A program made the position numbers and the translations under genes. Shown in pieces: positions 35,269 to 46,873 of a stretch of 64,000 bases of DNA. This stretch comes from Histoplasma ohiense (lineage: Eukaryota; Ascomycota; Eurotiomycetes; Onygenales; Ajellomycetaceae): positions 6,168,001-6,232,000 of the forward strand of contig JAEVHH010000002.1 of NCBI GenBank assembly GCA_017607445.1, read 5' to 3'. The notes below the pieces were generated by a model. The model did no database searches. It saw nothing but the letters and a program-made list of their open reading frames with translations, and was not told the origin of the DNA. Each line of letters starts with the position of its first letter. Positions within the stretch are counted from its first letter, which is position 1.

Positions 35269-35948
35269 TCAACATTTGGTGATGTAAAGGCCAATTCTAG
35301 GGCAGTAACCTTCAATTAGTCCATCTCTGTTCACACACAAAAAGAACTACCACGAAATATGACAAGCTTTGCTGGAAAGAGGGAAACGTTGTTAAGATGA
35401 AAATCAAGGAAGCAAAAGGAGGAAGAAACTCACGGCGGCTCATTATAGTCCTGAAAGTAATCCAACTCCGTCGAACCCGCATTATCCAAGCGAAATGAAA
35501 TCGCCTGGCCCGCGGGACACTCGAAGTTGGTCACGTTATATTTCCGCCCGGGAACCAGAGTCGCGATCTGCAGCTCCTCCTGTACAGCCGGTGCATTTGC
35601 ATACGACGTAACAAGTGTCGCGGGCGCCTCGAGACGGCTAAACTTCACCAACCCATCGCCGCTGAAACGGTAGTTGCGTTCGGGGAAAAGGAACCAGAGG
35701 CTGCAGGTCAGCGTTTGGTTGATGTTGATGGCGCTGGGGATATCGAAGTTGAAGATAGAGGAGACTGTTGGCGTGATTTTGCCGTTGTAGGAGGTGCCGC
35801 GTGCAACGTCTGGAGCCTCGGAGTCGATAGGGATGATCAAGTGGGGGAATTCGAAGCCTTTAGTCAGTTCGCTAGGGCAGGATTTGGTGTTGTTCACCTG
35901 GCCGGCAACGCTGAGGATGAGCAGGGAGAGGGCGAAGATGGGCTTCAT
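35269..35948 (-). CDS. Secreted protein with But2 C-terminal-like domain
   Basis: Exons 35948-35434 and 35296-35269 (minus) give 180 aa. It begins with a signal peptide (MKPIFALSLLILSVAGQ). The rest is a single But2-type beta-sandwich domain: FPHLIIPIDSEAPDVARGTSYNG, SSIFNFDIP, CSLWFLFPE, FECPAGQAISF and YFQDYN. Without splicing it would end YNEPP at a TGA that is part of donor GTGAGT. The 137-nt intron to CCCTAG restores YNEPPIGLYITKC, the family's usual ending with a final cysteine, coded by a 28-nt last exon. Fungal members are small extracellular or cell-wall proteins. Function is unknown. An upstream in-frame start (36044) would bury the signal peptide and is rejected. Confidence 0.87.
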
Positions 35949-37471
35949 GATGGAGGTTCGGGGGTAGATTGGCGGATTCTTGTCTTTAGGATGTATGAAC
36001 GATGAGAAATAAACGTGTTTCACCTGTGCGTAGTTCGACGACACTGCTTGATGGCAACCTGACGATGAAAAGGCGTGGGTGGGGAGGTTTATATATTTAC
36101 GGATTTGGGTTTGTGCATGAGTGAATGGAAAGGGAAGGTTGCCTGGACATCCAATTCACTGAAAAGGGGCTGGGGTTTGAGGCGAAGACAAGGTTGTTGC
36201 ACCGGAAGGATGTTTGTTGACAGACGCCAACGACATACAGACAGATAGAACAGGGAGATATTACTTGACTCTCAGCACTGAGATTCGATGCAGGTAGAAA
36301 AAGCAGAAAAGTACTTGCAGAGGGAGAGAGGATGGAGTGTCTGTCTGTTTGATATGAAAAAACGCTCCAGCACAAAGCTTTCATACTCTGCATAGAAGTT
36401 GCTTGCTTCATAGGGCCTGACAATTGGTAACTTGATACCCTTTGAACAAAAGCACATATATCAATGACATATCTATAACTGAAGCAGAAGCTGGGCTACT
36501 AGTCTGTCAACAAGCCCAGTCCGCGAGCCAGTGATGGAGACCATCGGCCGCCAAATAGAAGAACATCCGTTCATACACTGCATACGAAATCTCTCATCCA
36601 CAATATTCAACAACGGCTGAGGGCAGCGGGGTATCAATTCTCGTGTCTGCATAGCAGTAAAGAGCGTGGAGAGCTCTCAAGCTCCGACGCATCACAAACC
36701 TAGGGCATCAACAGCCAAGCAAACACATAAGTAGATGTCATATGACACCCATCTCGGAGGGTCCACTTGGAAAAAAGGGTCCTACTTCTGCAATGAAAGG
36801 TAAGGATGATGCCGTGAAGTGATGACATGAAGAAAGGAGAAAAGAAAAGCCCTGGTTGCAGCATTGCATCCAGTTAAGGAGATGCGATTTAGCAACGTTG
36901 AAAATTGTTCAGAAATCTTAGCAGATAGATAATTCATGATTTGACAATCATGATATTGTTTTTATCTAATTTATGTTATTATAAATATCGTTACGACCGA
37001 AAATGAGATTTTTAAGGATTCCGAGGTTGTTCAGGAAGTGACTGATGTGTCAGCAAGCAGGGTCTGGCCCACCAGTTCTGACATGTTTGCAGCTTCAACA
37101 CCCCCAGAGCATCAGGACATGCAGTCGAGAATTGCTCACATCCATGGATATCTTTCCCGCCGTTTATACGAGCTGCATCTACACTTAGTAGGAGCCTTCG
37201 CCCCGTGGAATGAGTTATCCATGGGCCCAGACCTCTCCCGCGACTGAAAAGCCACCACTCTTGGTGGCGACAGCTTCCCCACCTTTGCATTTATCAAGGG
37301 ATATTAATCCTACGTGCTTGCTGACAATTGAAACCCCGATTCGAGCAAAGTAGTGGAATCTTCGTGGATACATATATACATAAGTTGATATTTCTTCTTT
37401 TCCGTGGACTATACCACAGGATAAAATAAAGTGTGATCACCCCTCAATCGCTATTCGGTATCAAGCTCAAC
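35949..37471. promoter_or_regulatory. Divergent intergenic region (But2-domain gene / MBL-fold gene)
   Basis: 1.5 kb between divergent start codons with no supported gene. The segment 36895-37000 is A/T-rich. The remainder shows nothing distinctive. Confidence 0.45.
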
Positions 37472-38824
37472 ATGGATCTCATGATATGTTCGATGTGCGG
37501 TGCCCAACACGACACACGATCAGCCAAGTCGTGCAAGGTATGCGATGACCCGCGACAATATATCCCTCCAGAAGGGTAAGATTCATTCTTACAAGCATTG
37601 TTGAAACCTTTCACAGTATCTTCCTTTATGCGCCCCTCCCATACAGCTAGCTACACACTATCTGGGAGATCACAAGAAAGAAAGCATAAACAACAATAAA
37701 CAATCAAATCACATAACTGACACAATAGCTATTTCCTGTTCCTCCCTGGCTGTGAATGCAGGCAATCATGGACAACGCTCCGCGAGCTGCAACAGTCCAA
37801 AAAATACCACAACCAGTTCCGCATGAACAAAAATCACTCCGGCCTCATCAGCATCTACACCGTGCCGCAGGTAGCCATTGGCCAGCGTGCCATTCTCTGC
37901 TGCACATCCGCCGGCAACGTGCTCTGGGATTGCATCACTTACATCGACGATGAGACCGTCCGCCGCATCAACGAGCTTGGCGGCATCGAGGCAATCGTCA
38001 TCTCGCATCCGCACTTCTACTCTACCTCCGTTCATTGGGCGGAGACATTTGGCTGTCCCGTCTACACATCCGCTGAGGACCAAGAGTGGCTGATGCGACG
38101 GGCTCCGGTAACAAAAACAATCTCTGCTGCGCAAAGCAAAGACGGCCCGGAGAGGTTTACTGGAATCGGTTTGTGGGAAGGAAAAGAGCTGAATCTTCTA
38201 GGTGGACAGGTGATGGCTGTAAAAGTAGGCGGTCATTTTCCTGGAAGCTCTGTGCTGTTGTGGAAGGAGACGAAGAAGTTGCTTGTGGCGGATAGTGTCA
38301 TGGTGGTACCCAGCGGAGTGTACCATGTTGACCGACTCCCGGGCACCACATCTTTCACATTCATGTGGTCGTATCCGAATTTTGTGAGTTTTCCATTTCT
38401 ATTTGTGCTTTGTTTATATTCCCTGAAAATTTCCCCTTACCGGCTATGGGAATGGAATCATGTTTCGTTTTATTCTCCCTCCCCTTCTCTATGATTGTAT
38501 TGGCATTTCCTACGCACGATCATGGCATGCACAAACAATCTACAATCACGCTCTCAGCCGCCGATGATGGAACTGGGGACTTTTATTCTAATTCTTGTTC
38601 CTTTTTTTACCCCGCCTTGTGAACAGATCCCACTTCCTCCAGACGACGTATATGGGATCTGGAAAGCGATCGTAGACCTCGACTTCGACGACACGCATGG
38701 AGCCTTTTGGGAACGCGATACGATCGGTCAGAGCAAAAAACGGCTTCTGGAAAGTGCCCAGATCTACGTAAAGTCCGCGGGATACGCAGATCATGCGATT
38801 CATCAGGTGAAGATCGAGGGATAG
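37472..38824 (+). CDS. MBL-fold metallo-hydrolase with N-terminal zinc-ribbon-like segment
   Basis: Exons 37472-37575, 37762-38383 and 38627-38824 give 307 aa. The first 35 residues carry CSMCGAQ...SCKVCDD, a CxxC-CxxC pair like a small zinc ribbon. The rest is a metallo-beta-lactamase fold: VGQRAILCCTSAGNVLWDC (first strands), EAIVISHPHFYSTSVHWAETF (metal site in the HxHxxx region, with HPHFYSTSVHW instead of HxHxDH), KVGGHFPGSSVLLW and LLVADSVMVV (second-site His and Asp). The missing DH makes the substrate unclear, and similar fungal proteins are annotated only as MBL-domain hydrolases. Introns join EG|QSW and NF|IPLPPDD in correct phase. Confidence 0.82.
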
Positions 38825-39244
38825 CTGGGTGGTCTAACATGCTCTGGCTTGTTGATGTTGTCCTATGTGCTGTTCTTGTGCTGTAAATCCGTAGATACTA
38901 TGTCGATGTTGTTTGGGGTAGTAATGAGCACATAATATGGGGGTATTTTTGAGTATATATATGGATGGTACAGACTGGTGGTTATCTGGTCAGATGAAAT
39001 AGTAATTTCAAGAGTTATCGTATTTTCTTGCGACGCAAATAAAATGAATTCGCTAGGTATTCTATCGTGGAACGGTGAGATACAGAAAGTAGCAAGGGGA
39101 AAAAAGGGAAACAATAGAGAGATCAACCATGACGGACGATACGTATATATGGTACAGAATAACGAGAGAACATCCACAGGTGGTAGCCACCGGTTGTTTC
39201 CCCGATCGGGTGGGAACGAAGTTATTTTGCATAGACACCACAGT
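38825..39244. other. Convergent intergenic region (MBL hydrolase / mS26)
   Basis: 420 A/T-rich bases between the facing stop codons. Nothing beyond the two 3' UTRs is seen. Confidence 0.5.
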
Positions 39245-40132
39245 TTAGATAGCTCCACCAGTAAGCTCCTCAGCAATCTTCTTCACTCTCTTCTCCCCAA
39301 GACTCCAAATGGTAGCGTCAGTCTTTCCAGCATGCACCAGGGACTCGACAGTTGATGGAATGCCTAAGTTCCAGATATTCTCTCCAACATCCTCATCGTT
39401 GGTCCATGCAGGATTCTCGCCATCGGGGAAAACCCGCTCAATCTCCGCCTTCAATTGCTCCTCGTTGGTGATGAAAGTCCGGGCGTTCATGTACAGAGAG
39501 TGGAGATGGTCTGACCTCTGTTGTTTCTTGCTTAGTTGCTTCGCAGCGTGTTTCTTGCGGGAGGTCTTGAGGCGTTGCCCCGCTGTGGGATCGGGGAGGA
39601 TAGACATCTTGGTCGGTTTCATAACTTCTGGAGTCGATTGCTGCATCAGCCGATCATCTTCTCGTGGGCCCTGGACGAGGATCTGCTCCCGTTGGGCTAT
39701 TTTCGCGCTGCTGCGTTTCGCTCTGAGCTCGTCACTTTTCTGCTTGCGTGCGTACAGCTCGGCTAGACCCTCACGCAAGTTTTTGCGGCGGATGGCAGCC
39801 ATCCGCCTCTTCCATTCCACGTGGTCGAATTGAGGATCTCCAGGGTGGAGTTTTGGCTCTTTACTTAACGGCTCGGGAGTGGCAGCCTCAGCATAGGATT
39901 GCGTCGGCTTGTCTGGTCGTCGGGCCGGGAATAGCTCACGGGGCACAGGGAGAATACCCTTTACCGGCTGCTTACGAGGATGGAAAGGCTGTATCGGATG
40001 AGGAATGTCGATGAAATTCGGCGACTCGGGCCTGACCAGTGGATATGGGGTTGAACTGAAGGCCCGGACCTGTACTTTGGCAGTTCTGCAAGCGCGGCAG
40101 AGAGACATTGCCGACTTCGAGGGGGTGGCCAT
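39245..40132 (-). CDS. PET123: Mitochondrial small ribosomal subunit protein mS26 (PET123-like)
   Basis: A single exon of 295 aa. The N-terminus (MATPSKSAMSLCRACRTAKVQVRAFSST) is a typical mitochondrial presequence ending in RAFSS. The body has KGILPVPRELFP, a basic helical segment WKRRMAAIRRKNLREGLAELYARK and a long Lys/Arg-rich coiled coil, as in fungal mS26 of the mitochondrial 37S subunit. The C-terminus (NDEDVGENIWNLGIPSTV) is acidic. The ATG at 40132 is chosen because it starts the presequence. The frame extends upstream to 40417 without a plausible protein. It is head to head with NOG2. The assignment is by overall resemblance, so the symbol is less certain than the mitoribosomal class. 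Confidence 0.72.
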   Translation of the reverse strand: MATPSKSAMSLCRACRTAKVQVRAFSSTPYPLVRPESPNFIDIPHPIQPFHPRKQPVKGILPVPRELFPARRPDKPTQSYAEAATPEPLSKEPKLHPGDPQFDHVEWKRRMAAIRRKNLREGLAELYARKQKSDELRAKRSSAKIAQREQILVQGPREDDRLMQQSTPEVMKPTKMSILPDPTAGQRLKTSRKKHAAKQLSKKQQRSDHLHSLYMNARTFITNEEQLKAEIERVFPDGENPAWTNDEDVGENIWNLGIPSTVESLVHAGKTDATIWSLGEKRVKKIAEELTGGAI

Positions 40133-40488
40133 GGCTGGCAATTGGCAATCAAGGGAGTGGGAAATACCGTTTATCCCACCTTCCGTCGGACAATCATGCA
40201 AGAAGATGGGAATAGAGGCTTGCTTTGGGAGGTTCCAATGGTGTGTGGTATCTCTGTCGCGCAAACGACAAGATTTGATTCGGAAGTGATTTTTGGATGG
40301 TCTGTGCACGCCAGAGGTCTTGGCACACGCTCCCGCAACGAAAAAGAGAAAAATTCCTCGAGAATTAATTTCTGCCATTGACATTCTCACTGGCCAACAG
40401 ATATTTACAGCCAACAACCCAGAAGTACCCAGATACCCTAGGCTGACGACTGGCAGTTAGCCTTTTTTTTTTCATATCCTTCTTCACT
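40133..40488. promoter_or_regulatory. Bidirectional promoter region mS26 / NOG2
   Basis: 356 bases between the divergent start codons of a mitochondrial ribosomal protein gene and a cytosolic 60S-assembly GTPase gene. A short T run (40462-40471) lies 18 bases before the NOG2 start. Confidence 0.5.
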
Positions 40489-42624
40489 ATGGGTACAGCT
40501 AAGAAGGAAGCTGCTCGCAGAGAGCGGCAGGGCAAGACAGGAGATGGAATGGGCAATGTAAAGACCAAGGGTGAAAACTTCTACAGGTAAACAGCTACCG
40601 TATCCTCTGCCTGTGGAATGTGATATGCATGTGCTAATGCCAATATAGAAGTGCTAAGAAGGTCAAGACCCTTAATATGTTCAAGGATGGCAAAGCGCAA
40701 AGGAATGCCCGCGGTGAAATCACAAAAGCTGCGTCCTATCAATCCCGCGAAATACCAAACGCTAGGATAGAACCCAACAGAAAATGGTTTGGAAATACGA
40801 GAGTTATCTCACAAGAGGCCCTAAGCTCATTTCGAGAAGCGGTTGCTGAACGTGCTTCTGATCCTTATCAAGTTTTGCTCAAAACAAATAAGCTGCCAAT
40901 GAGTTTGATCCACGATGGATCAAATACTAATGGACTTAAGGAGCACAAGGCTAAGATTGCTGTTGAGTCAGCACCATTCAGCGACACATTCGGACCCAGG
41001 TCACAGAGAAAGCGAGTCAAACTCAGCGTTGGGACGCTCGAAGATCTCGCTGACGAGTCAGTCAGGATGCACAACACCTACTTGGAGCGGTTGGATCAGG
41101 CGAGATTATTGAGCGGTAAATCAGGTGAAACTGCGGAAAATGACAGTATAGTTCATGATGGGCAACTCACGACTGCAAGAGAGCCTGTTTTCTCTAAAGG
41201 CCAGAGTAAGCGGATCTGGAACGAACTGTACAAGGTCATCGACTCGTCCGATGTTGTCATACACGTGCTTGATGCGCGAGATCCGGAGGGCACACGATGC
41301 AGGAGTATTGAAAAGCACATCCGTGAGGAAGCACCACACAAGCACCTGATTTTCGTTCTGAACAAGTGCGATTTGGTACCAACCGGCGTTGCTGTAAGTT
41401 ACAAAATCACAGCACTTCTCCATCTTTCATGATCGCGTAACATGCCATTGCTAAGTCAAGGCTTCTTCCCGTGCATATTTTCTTGCCACCAATCTATGGA
41501 AGTAATTTGTCTGTTACAGCTTTGGTAGATGGATTCTTGCCCGCCGCCTTGGTTTCATTCTGAAATTAGGGCTGACAAGCGATCGTTTTGAAAGCTCTGT
41601 CGTATAGGGTTTGCTGTGTTTTGTTTGAGTTGAGTTCTGCTTCCACTTCATTTTGTGGCATAACAGCAGTACTCTTAGTAACATCTCACACATTCATTTT
41701 TACATAAATTGCTTCATTGTGATAAGTTTGTTCTTTTTTTGAGGATCAATAGCTAATTAATGATTGCAGGCTGCTTGGGTCCGTGCATTATCAAAAGATC
41801 ATCCCACTCTGGCCTTCCACGCTTCCATCAACAACTCATTCGGCAAAGGCTCTTTAATCCAGCTTCTACGCCAATTTTCATCTTTACATTCGGACCGTAA
41901 ACAAATATCGGTAGGATTCATTGGATATCCCAACACGGGAAAATCATCCATCATCAATACCCTTCGAAAGAAGAAGGTCTGCACCGTTGCTCCCATTCCC
42001 GGAGAAACAAAAGTATGGCAGTACATCACATTGATGAAGAGAATCTATCTAATTGACTGCCCCGGTGTTGTTCCACCGAGCAACAACGATACCGAAGAAG
42101 ACATCCTCCTACGAGGCGTGGTGCGCGTGGAGAATGTTGAAAATCCGGAACAATATATCCCTGGCGTTCTCAAACGTGTTCAACCACGCCATATCGAACG
42201 GACGTATGGGATTAAGATTTCTAATGATGCGATCGATTTCTTGAGTATCCTCGCCAGAAAGGGAGGCAGACTACTCAGAGGTGGCGAACCTGATCTCGAT
42301 GGAGTAGCCAAGATGGTCATTAATGACTTCCTTCGTGGAAAAATCCCGTGGTATACGCCACCACCCCATTCGAACGATGCAAACGTGGACGAAAAGATTG
42401 AAGGGCGTGAGGGACGCCTTGGTGAGATGGGCCGCAAACGGAAGCGTGATGATTCCGAAGTTGCGCCTTCAACAGGCCCATCTGGTGATACGGTGTCGGA
42501 GTCGAACGAATCTAACGTGGACAATGAAGAGTTCGAAGGATTTAGCGAAAGTGATGAGGATTCAGCTAGCGAAGGAGATAATACCACTGAAAGCGGTGCT
42601 GCCAAAATGATAGAGAGCGAGTAA
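40489..42624 (+). CDS. NOG2: Nucleolar/nuclear GTPase Nog2 (60S ribosome assembly)
   Basis: Exons 40489-40586, 40649-41393 and 41770-42624 give 565 aa. Nog2 is a circularly permuted GTPase that checks late nuclear pre-60S particles before export. The N-terminal NGP1NT domain starts MGTAKKEAARRERQGKTG and includes EPNRKWFGNTRVI. GTPase motifs run in the permuted order G4-G5-G1-G2-G3: NKCD (G4), then after the second intron FHASIN (G5 region), G1 GYPNTGKSS, PGETKVWQ and DCPGV (G3). The C-terminus is acidic (SESNESNVDNEEFEGFSESDEDS). The 376-nt second intron is several times longer than most introns here. In budding yeast a NOG2 intron hosts the H/ACA snoRNA snR191. Confidence 0.94.
41394..41769 (+). 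ncRNA. Candidate snoRNA host intron in NOG2 (snR191 position)
   Basis: This is the second NOG2 intron, 376 nt, starting GTAAGT and ending GCAG. Yeast snR191, an H/ACA guide for LSU pseudouridines, is intronic in NOG2. Here AAGTCA at 41453-41458 and GTTAC at 41513-41517 flank an imperfect hairpin (TTCTTCC...GGAAG). They could form a pocket complementary to the LSU region around UAACUAUGACU. The matches are short, and I see no clean H box. Treat it as a hypothesis. Confidence 0.3.
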
Positions 42625-43613
42625 GCGCACCAACTATATATCATTTCTCCATCGCGAAAACGAGGTACGCTGCCAGAAGCGTCAGATACCTTTTAACAAG
42701 GCGCCTGGAATTTTGTGACGTCAACCAGTCCGCAAAAGTCGCCTTGTGTCCCAAATCGAGTCCCACTATTCAATAACATGCACGGCGCCTCTCACCAGGC
42801 AAATGACATCTACCACAAATTCGCGATTCGGGTGCTAGGATATTGCTGTGCCGTCCACCAAACAACAAACCGCTTAAGGATATAGACCATTGGGCATAGA
42901 ATCAAAGTTGATCCATAGGCTGATGGAGGAAGACCTATCTCTGTCAGATTACTTAATTACCCCATGTATTCCCAGCTATTCTACGCAGGATTCGCCACAG
43001 ACCACGTGGGTAATACGGCCTCGTATTGTATGAGAATAGCGATTTAGAAGAATATCCATGATTTTGAAGTAACCTCCTGGCTAATTCAAATGGAAGGGTC
43101 TATTGCATTCTGATCAGTGATCAGACATGATTGATACATATTCCGAGCGAGATATTTTGCCCTAATCCTGTGGTTGATTCCAATTAGAGGCAAAAATCGT
43201 GCATCTTGTTGACCAAATCCGCCTGCATGCTTCCCATAATAGAATTCTGCAGTGAACAAAACTTGTTGATGAGCCTATAATCTTATATGCAAACTGCGTG
43301 TAGCCAAGGTCACTGAATCTCCTTATTGAGAATACACAACATCATAGATATTGCTAACTGAGCCATGATAATTCATTACCTGCATATATACAAACATTGG
43401 AGCTCGTTGGTTGGGTCACGTGAACGCGACTTCCAACAGTTCCAAAGGTTGAAGCTGTTCGTTGGAGCTGTAGGTATCAATAAACACTTCACTGGATGGA
43501 TGCAGAGAAGATGCAACCGAGGCCAAAATTGGCACTCTTTATATTAAAAAAATGCAATTAACTTCTTCTTTTTGCTCTCGACAGTTTAAAAGGTCGACAG
43601 CCTCCCTCATATA
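42625..43613. promoter_or_regulatory. Intergenic region NOG2 to IKS1
   Basis: 989 bases without a supported gene. CACGTG boxes lie at 43003-43008 and 43417-43422 (TCACGTGA context, 192 bases before the IKS1 start), both candidate bHLH sites. Confidence 0.45.
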
Positions 43614-45864
43614 ATGGCTGACGCTAACACACAACGAACCATGTCCATTGTCCCTTACGGGACGACTCGCGACGTTGTTTTGTAAGGAAGAGCTACATCT
43701 CTCATTAGAAGCTCTGAAGGACATCGTTCCCTAAGGAAGCACTTCTACAATACTAGCTGCTCTACTAACAGACATATCTTTCAGACGGCACGATGATTCG
43801 GTTGTGGTTTTCGATCATGCTTCACGGTCCCTCGTCCTCCGCCGCGCACCTCCCGACGCCGACGTAGAGCTAGCGGACTGTCCTTATTGTCATCGTCCAA
43901 TGCGGGATTCATCCCAGGAAGCTACTCGAGATTCCAAACTTGGAACAAATTCTGTAGCTCAGCCAGGATTCGTGAACCCCGACTACTTTCGCATGCTGAG
44001 TTCTAGCATGCACAGTCCCTCTGGCTCAACACGCCCACCCTCTCCTCGACGACGATTAGTTCAGCCAGCACAGCCGGAGCCTTTGGCTTCTGAAGCTGAA
44101 AGTGGAGCTGCACCCCCATTTGCCAATAAAATATCATCCGCCGCCTTCAGTCCGAATTATTTTAAGCGATTTTTTGTCGAGGAGCGAGAACTTGGAAGAG
44201 GCGGGAAGGGGGTAGTTTTGCTTGTTAAACATGTTCTGGATGGGGTTTCGTTGGGATACTATGCTTGTAAACGTGTCCCAGTTGGAGACGATCATGAGTG
44301 GCTGAAAAAGGTTTTGATTGAGGTACAATTACTTCAGCATCTTTCGCACCAGAATTTGGTCTCGTACCGACATGTATGGTTGGAGGACGCAAAGCTGAGC
44401 AATTTCGGGCCTAGCATTCCTTGTGCTTTTATACTTCAACAATACTGCAATTCTGGAGATCTCCATGAATACATATGCGGCCCGAGACAACCTACTGCCA
44501 CAACCCAGCAATTAAAAGAGCGAATCCGTCGAAGATCAAAAGGCCAGCCAGAGCCTCCTTCCAGCACAGGAGGGTTCCGAAAGCTCCAGTTTGATGAAAT
44601 ATACTCCCTTTTCAAAGACATAACTTCAGGTCTACTTTTCCTACATAATAATGGTTTTATCCACCGTGATCTCAAGCCTAGCAACTGCCTTCTCCATGAC
44701 ACAGGACAAGAGCTAAGAGCCCTTGTGAGCGACTTTGGCGAAGTACAGTATGAACACGCTGTCAGGAATTCTACTGGAAATACAGGAACTATTTCATACT
44801 GTGCACCTGAGGTTCTACGCCGCCTGGACCCCGAAGGACCGTTTGGGAATTTTACATTCAAGTCTGACATATTTTCTCTTGGCATGATCCTCTATTTCCT
44901 CTGCTTTGCACAATTGCCATACCGTAACGCGGACATCATCGATGAAGATAAGGAAGATCTTGACATACTGCGTGCTGAGATAAGCCAGTGGTCAGGCTTC
45001 GATGACGCCCGGCGGATGAGACAAGACTTGCCTGAGAAACTATATTCATTTCTAAAAAGGCTCCTATCCGTTGACCCGGATAAACGACCTACTGCAGAAG
45101 AAGTCCTTAAGGGAATCCAGGCTGGTGTTGCAGGTGCTAATACTGAAGGTCGTCGCTTCCACAGTCACAGAAACAATGGAACATCGACTGCTGACATTCG
45201 TTCAGGCCTCCGCGTTCTTCCTGTGGATACTCCTTCCAACCCATCCTCGACTCCTCGCAGCCCTAGGAGCCCCAATAGGAACGTATCCACAAATTCAACA
45301 GGATTTCCAGGTGGTGTTCCTGTACTCCAACCCTCCTCCTTTCAGTCAGATGCTACAGAATCATCTGCTCATGAGACTGGCTTGCCAAGGGAACGGCACC
45401 GATCCCATAGCGCGGATCATGATCTAGTTCTTCGGGCGACAGCTTTATCTTCAACCCCCCGTGCCAGCCAGCCACAACAACGTCAACGCAATAACAACCG
45501 CAATAACAGCGATAATACAAGCCGCACGCGTGTCTCGGATCACCTCCTCCTTCCACCTCCCAGTCGATCAAACCGACCCTCAATTTTCACATCCGCCACT
45601 ATCTATCGCTCCGTAGAAAAGATCATCAGCTTCTCCCTACTTATCGTTAAGGTCCTGTCCATCACACAACCATGCTCACCGCTGGCGGTTAGCCCTTGGA
45701 TCTTATACCCGCTTCTTTGCCTGGCTGCACTGGATTTCGCTGTCGGGCGCCCCTTGGTGCATGCTGCTGCGTTTGTTTTTCATGTTGTTATTGTGATTTG
45801 GGCTGTAAGGTCAGACGAGTTATGTATGTGGATGCCAAAGACATCTACTGTTCATGGGATATAA
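43614..45864 (+). CDS. IKS1: Serine/threonine protein kinase Iks1
   Basis: Exons 43614-43681 and 43785-45864 give 715 aa. The kinase domain is at about residues 140-460: GRGGKGVVLLVKH (glycine loop), YACKRVPV (lysine), FIHRDLKPSNCLL (catalytic loop), SDFGEVQ (DFG), CAPEVL and DIFSLGMILYFL. An N-terminal CPYCHRPM suggests a small metal-binding turn. Between the kinase domain and the C-terminus lies a Ser/Asn/Arg-rich disordered stretch. The last 90 residues contain two or three hydrophobic segments (IISFSLLIVKVLSI, SPWILYPLLCLAALDFAV, AAAFVFHVVIVIWAV), so the kinase is probably membrane-anchored, as fungal Iks1 proteins are. The short first exon (MADANTQRTMSIVPYG) joins in phase through GTAAGG...CTTTCAG. 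Physiological substrates are not known to me. Confidence 0.9.
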
Positions 45865-46873
45865 TATATATCATTAAAAGGAAGCAAGTGAACGTGGATT
45901 GTTTATCATGGGGGGGGGGAGGCAGTGATGATCATGTGGAATTGAATGTTTTTTCATTTGACGACGTTGGTTAAGTAATGAATCTGTTTATTATTGAATC
46001 TATTGACGAGGACAGGGCGAAGATTAGGAATAGCCTTTGTACATACATATATACCCAAACCTTTCCGATTTTTAATCCAGTAGTGGAAATTACATAGTTT
46101 GAGGGTGCCAGATGATATTCTTCACCTTATACTAGTACATTCTCTACGAGTACACCGCCCCTGTCGCGAGGAGTATTTCAAAAAAGCATCTCCAGCCGAT
46201 AAATCGCAGCACATCTACATATATAATATAACGTAGAATCTACAAGTAAAAATGTAGTGGGTGAAACGAAACTGCCAGGTAGATCCCATAGAGCCCTCAT
46301 CCGACCTATTTTCGTTTACCCTTCATCCCTTCCCTTCGCCATGGGGCAAGAAAGGGGGGAGAGGGGGGAATAAGCGAAAAATCTGGCAGATCTATAAAAG
46401 AAGGGGGGACGCAGTCAGAGAGTCCACTTTTTTGTAATTCATTTGATCTTGGAAACATTAAACGTCCTTTATGTGGTCTGAATTGGTAGGGATTTGTATT
46501 CTTAAAGTCTTGAATACTGCAAATCAGATCAGGTTGGGAAAAAAGAGAGCGTCATTCGTGTTAGAAATGAGTCTTTCTTTCCCACGACGTTTCCGTGTTG
46601 AGGAGGAGGGTCGCTAGTTTTCTTTTTTCCTTTTTCTTTTTCTTTTCTTTTCTTTCCTTTCTTTCTTTCTTTCTTTCTTTCTTTTTTTTTTCTTTTGAGG
46701 AGCTGTTGGGGAGGCTTAAAGGTTCACTGGCTCCAAAACTTTAGGAATATGGGCATTTAGGTTACCATAGACAAAAAAACAAATGGAAATGGTAGGGTTA
46801 AACATGTTTATTTCATTTTACTTCATTTTGGTCGCCATACACGTGCATCAATCGTAAGTAAATTTATAACTAC
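45865..46873. other. Convergent intergenic region IKS1 / URI
   Basis: 1 kb holding the two 3' UTRs. A CTTT-rich microsatellite lies at 46621-46696, and a G9 run lies at about 45911-45919. No supported ORF. Confidence 0.5.
46621..46696 (+). repeat. TTTC/CTTT microsatellite
   Basis: About 75 bases of T-rich CTTT units, purest at 46660-46684. Confidence 0.9.
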
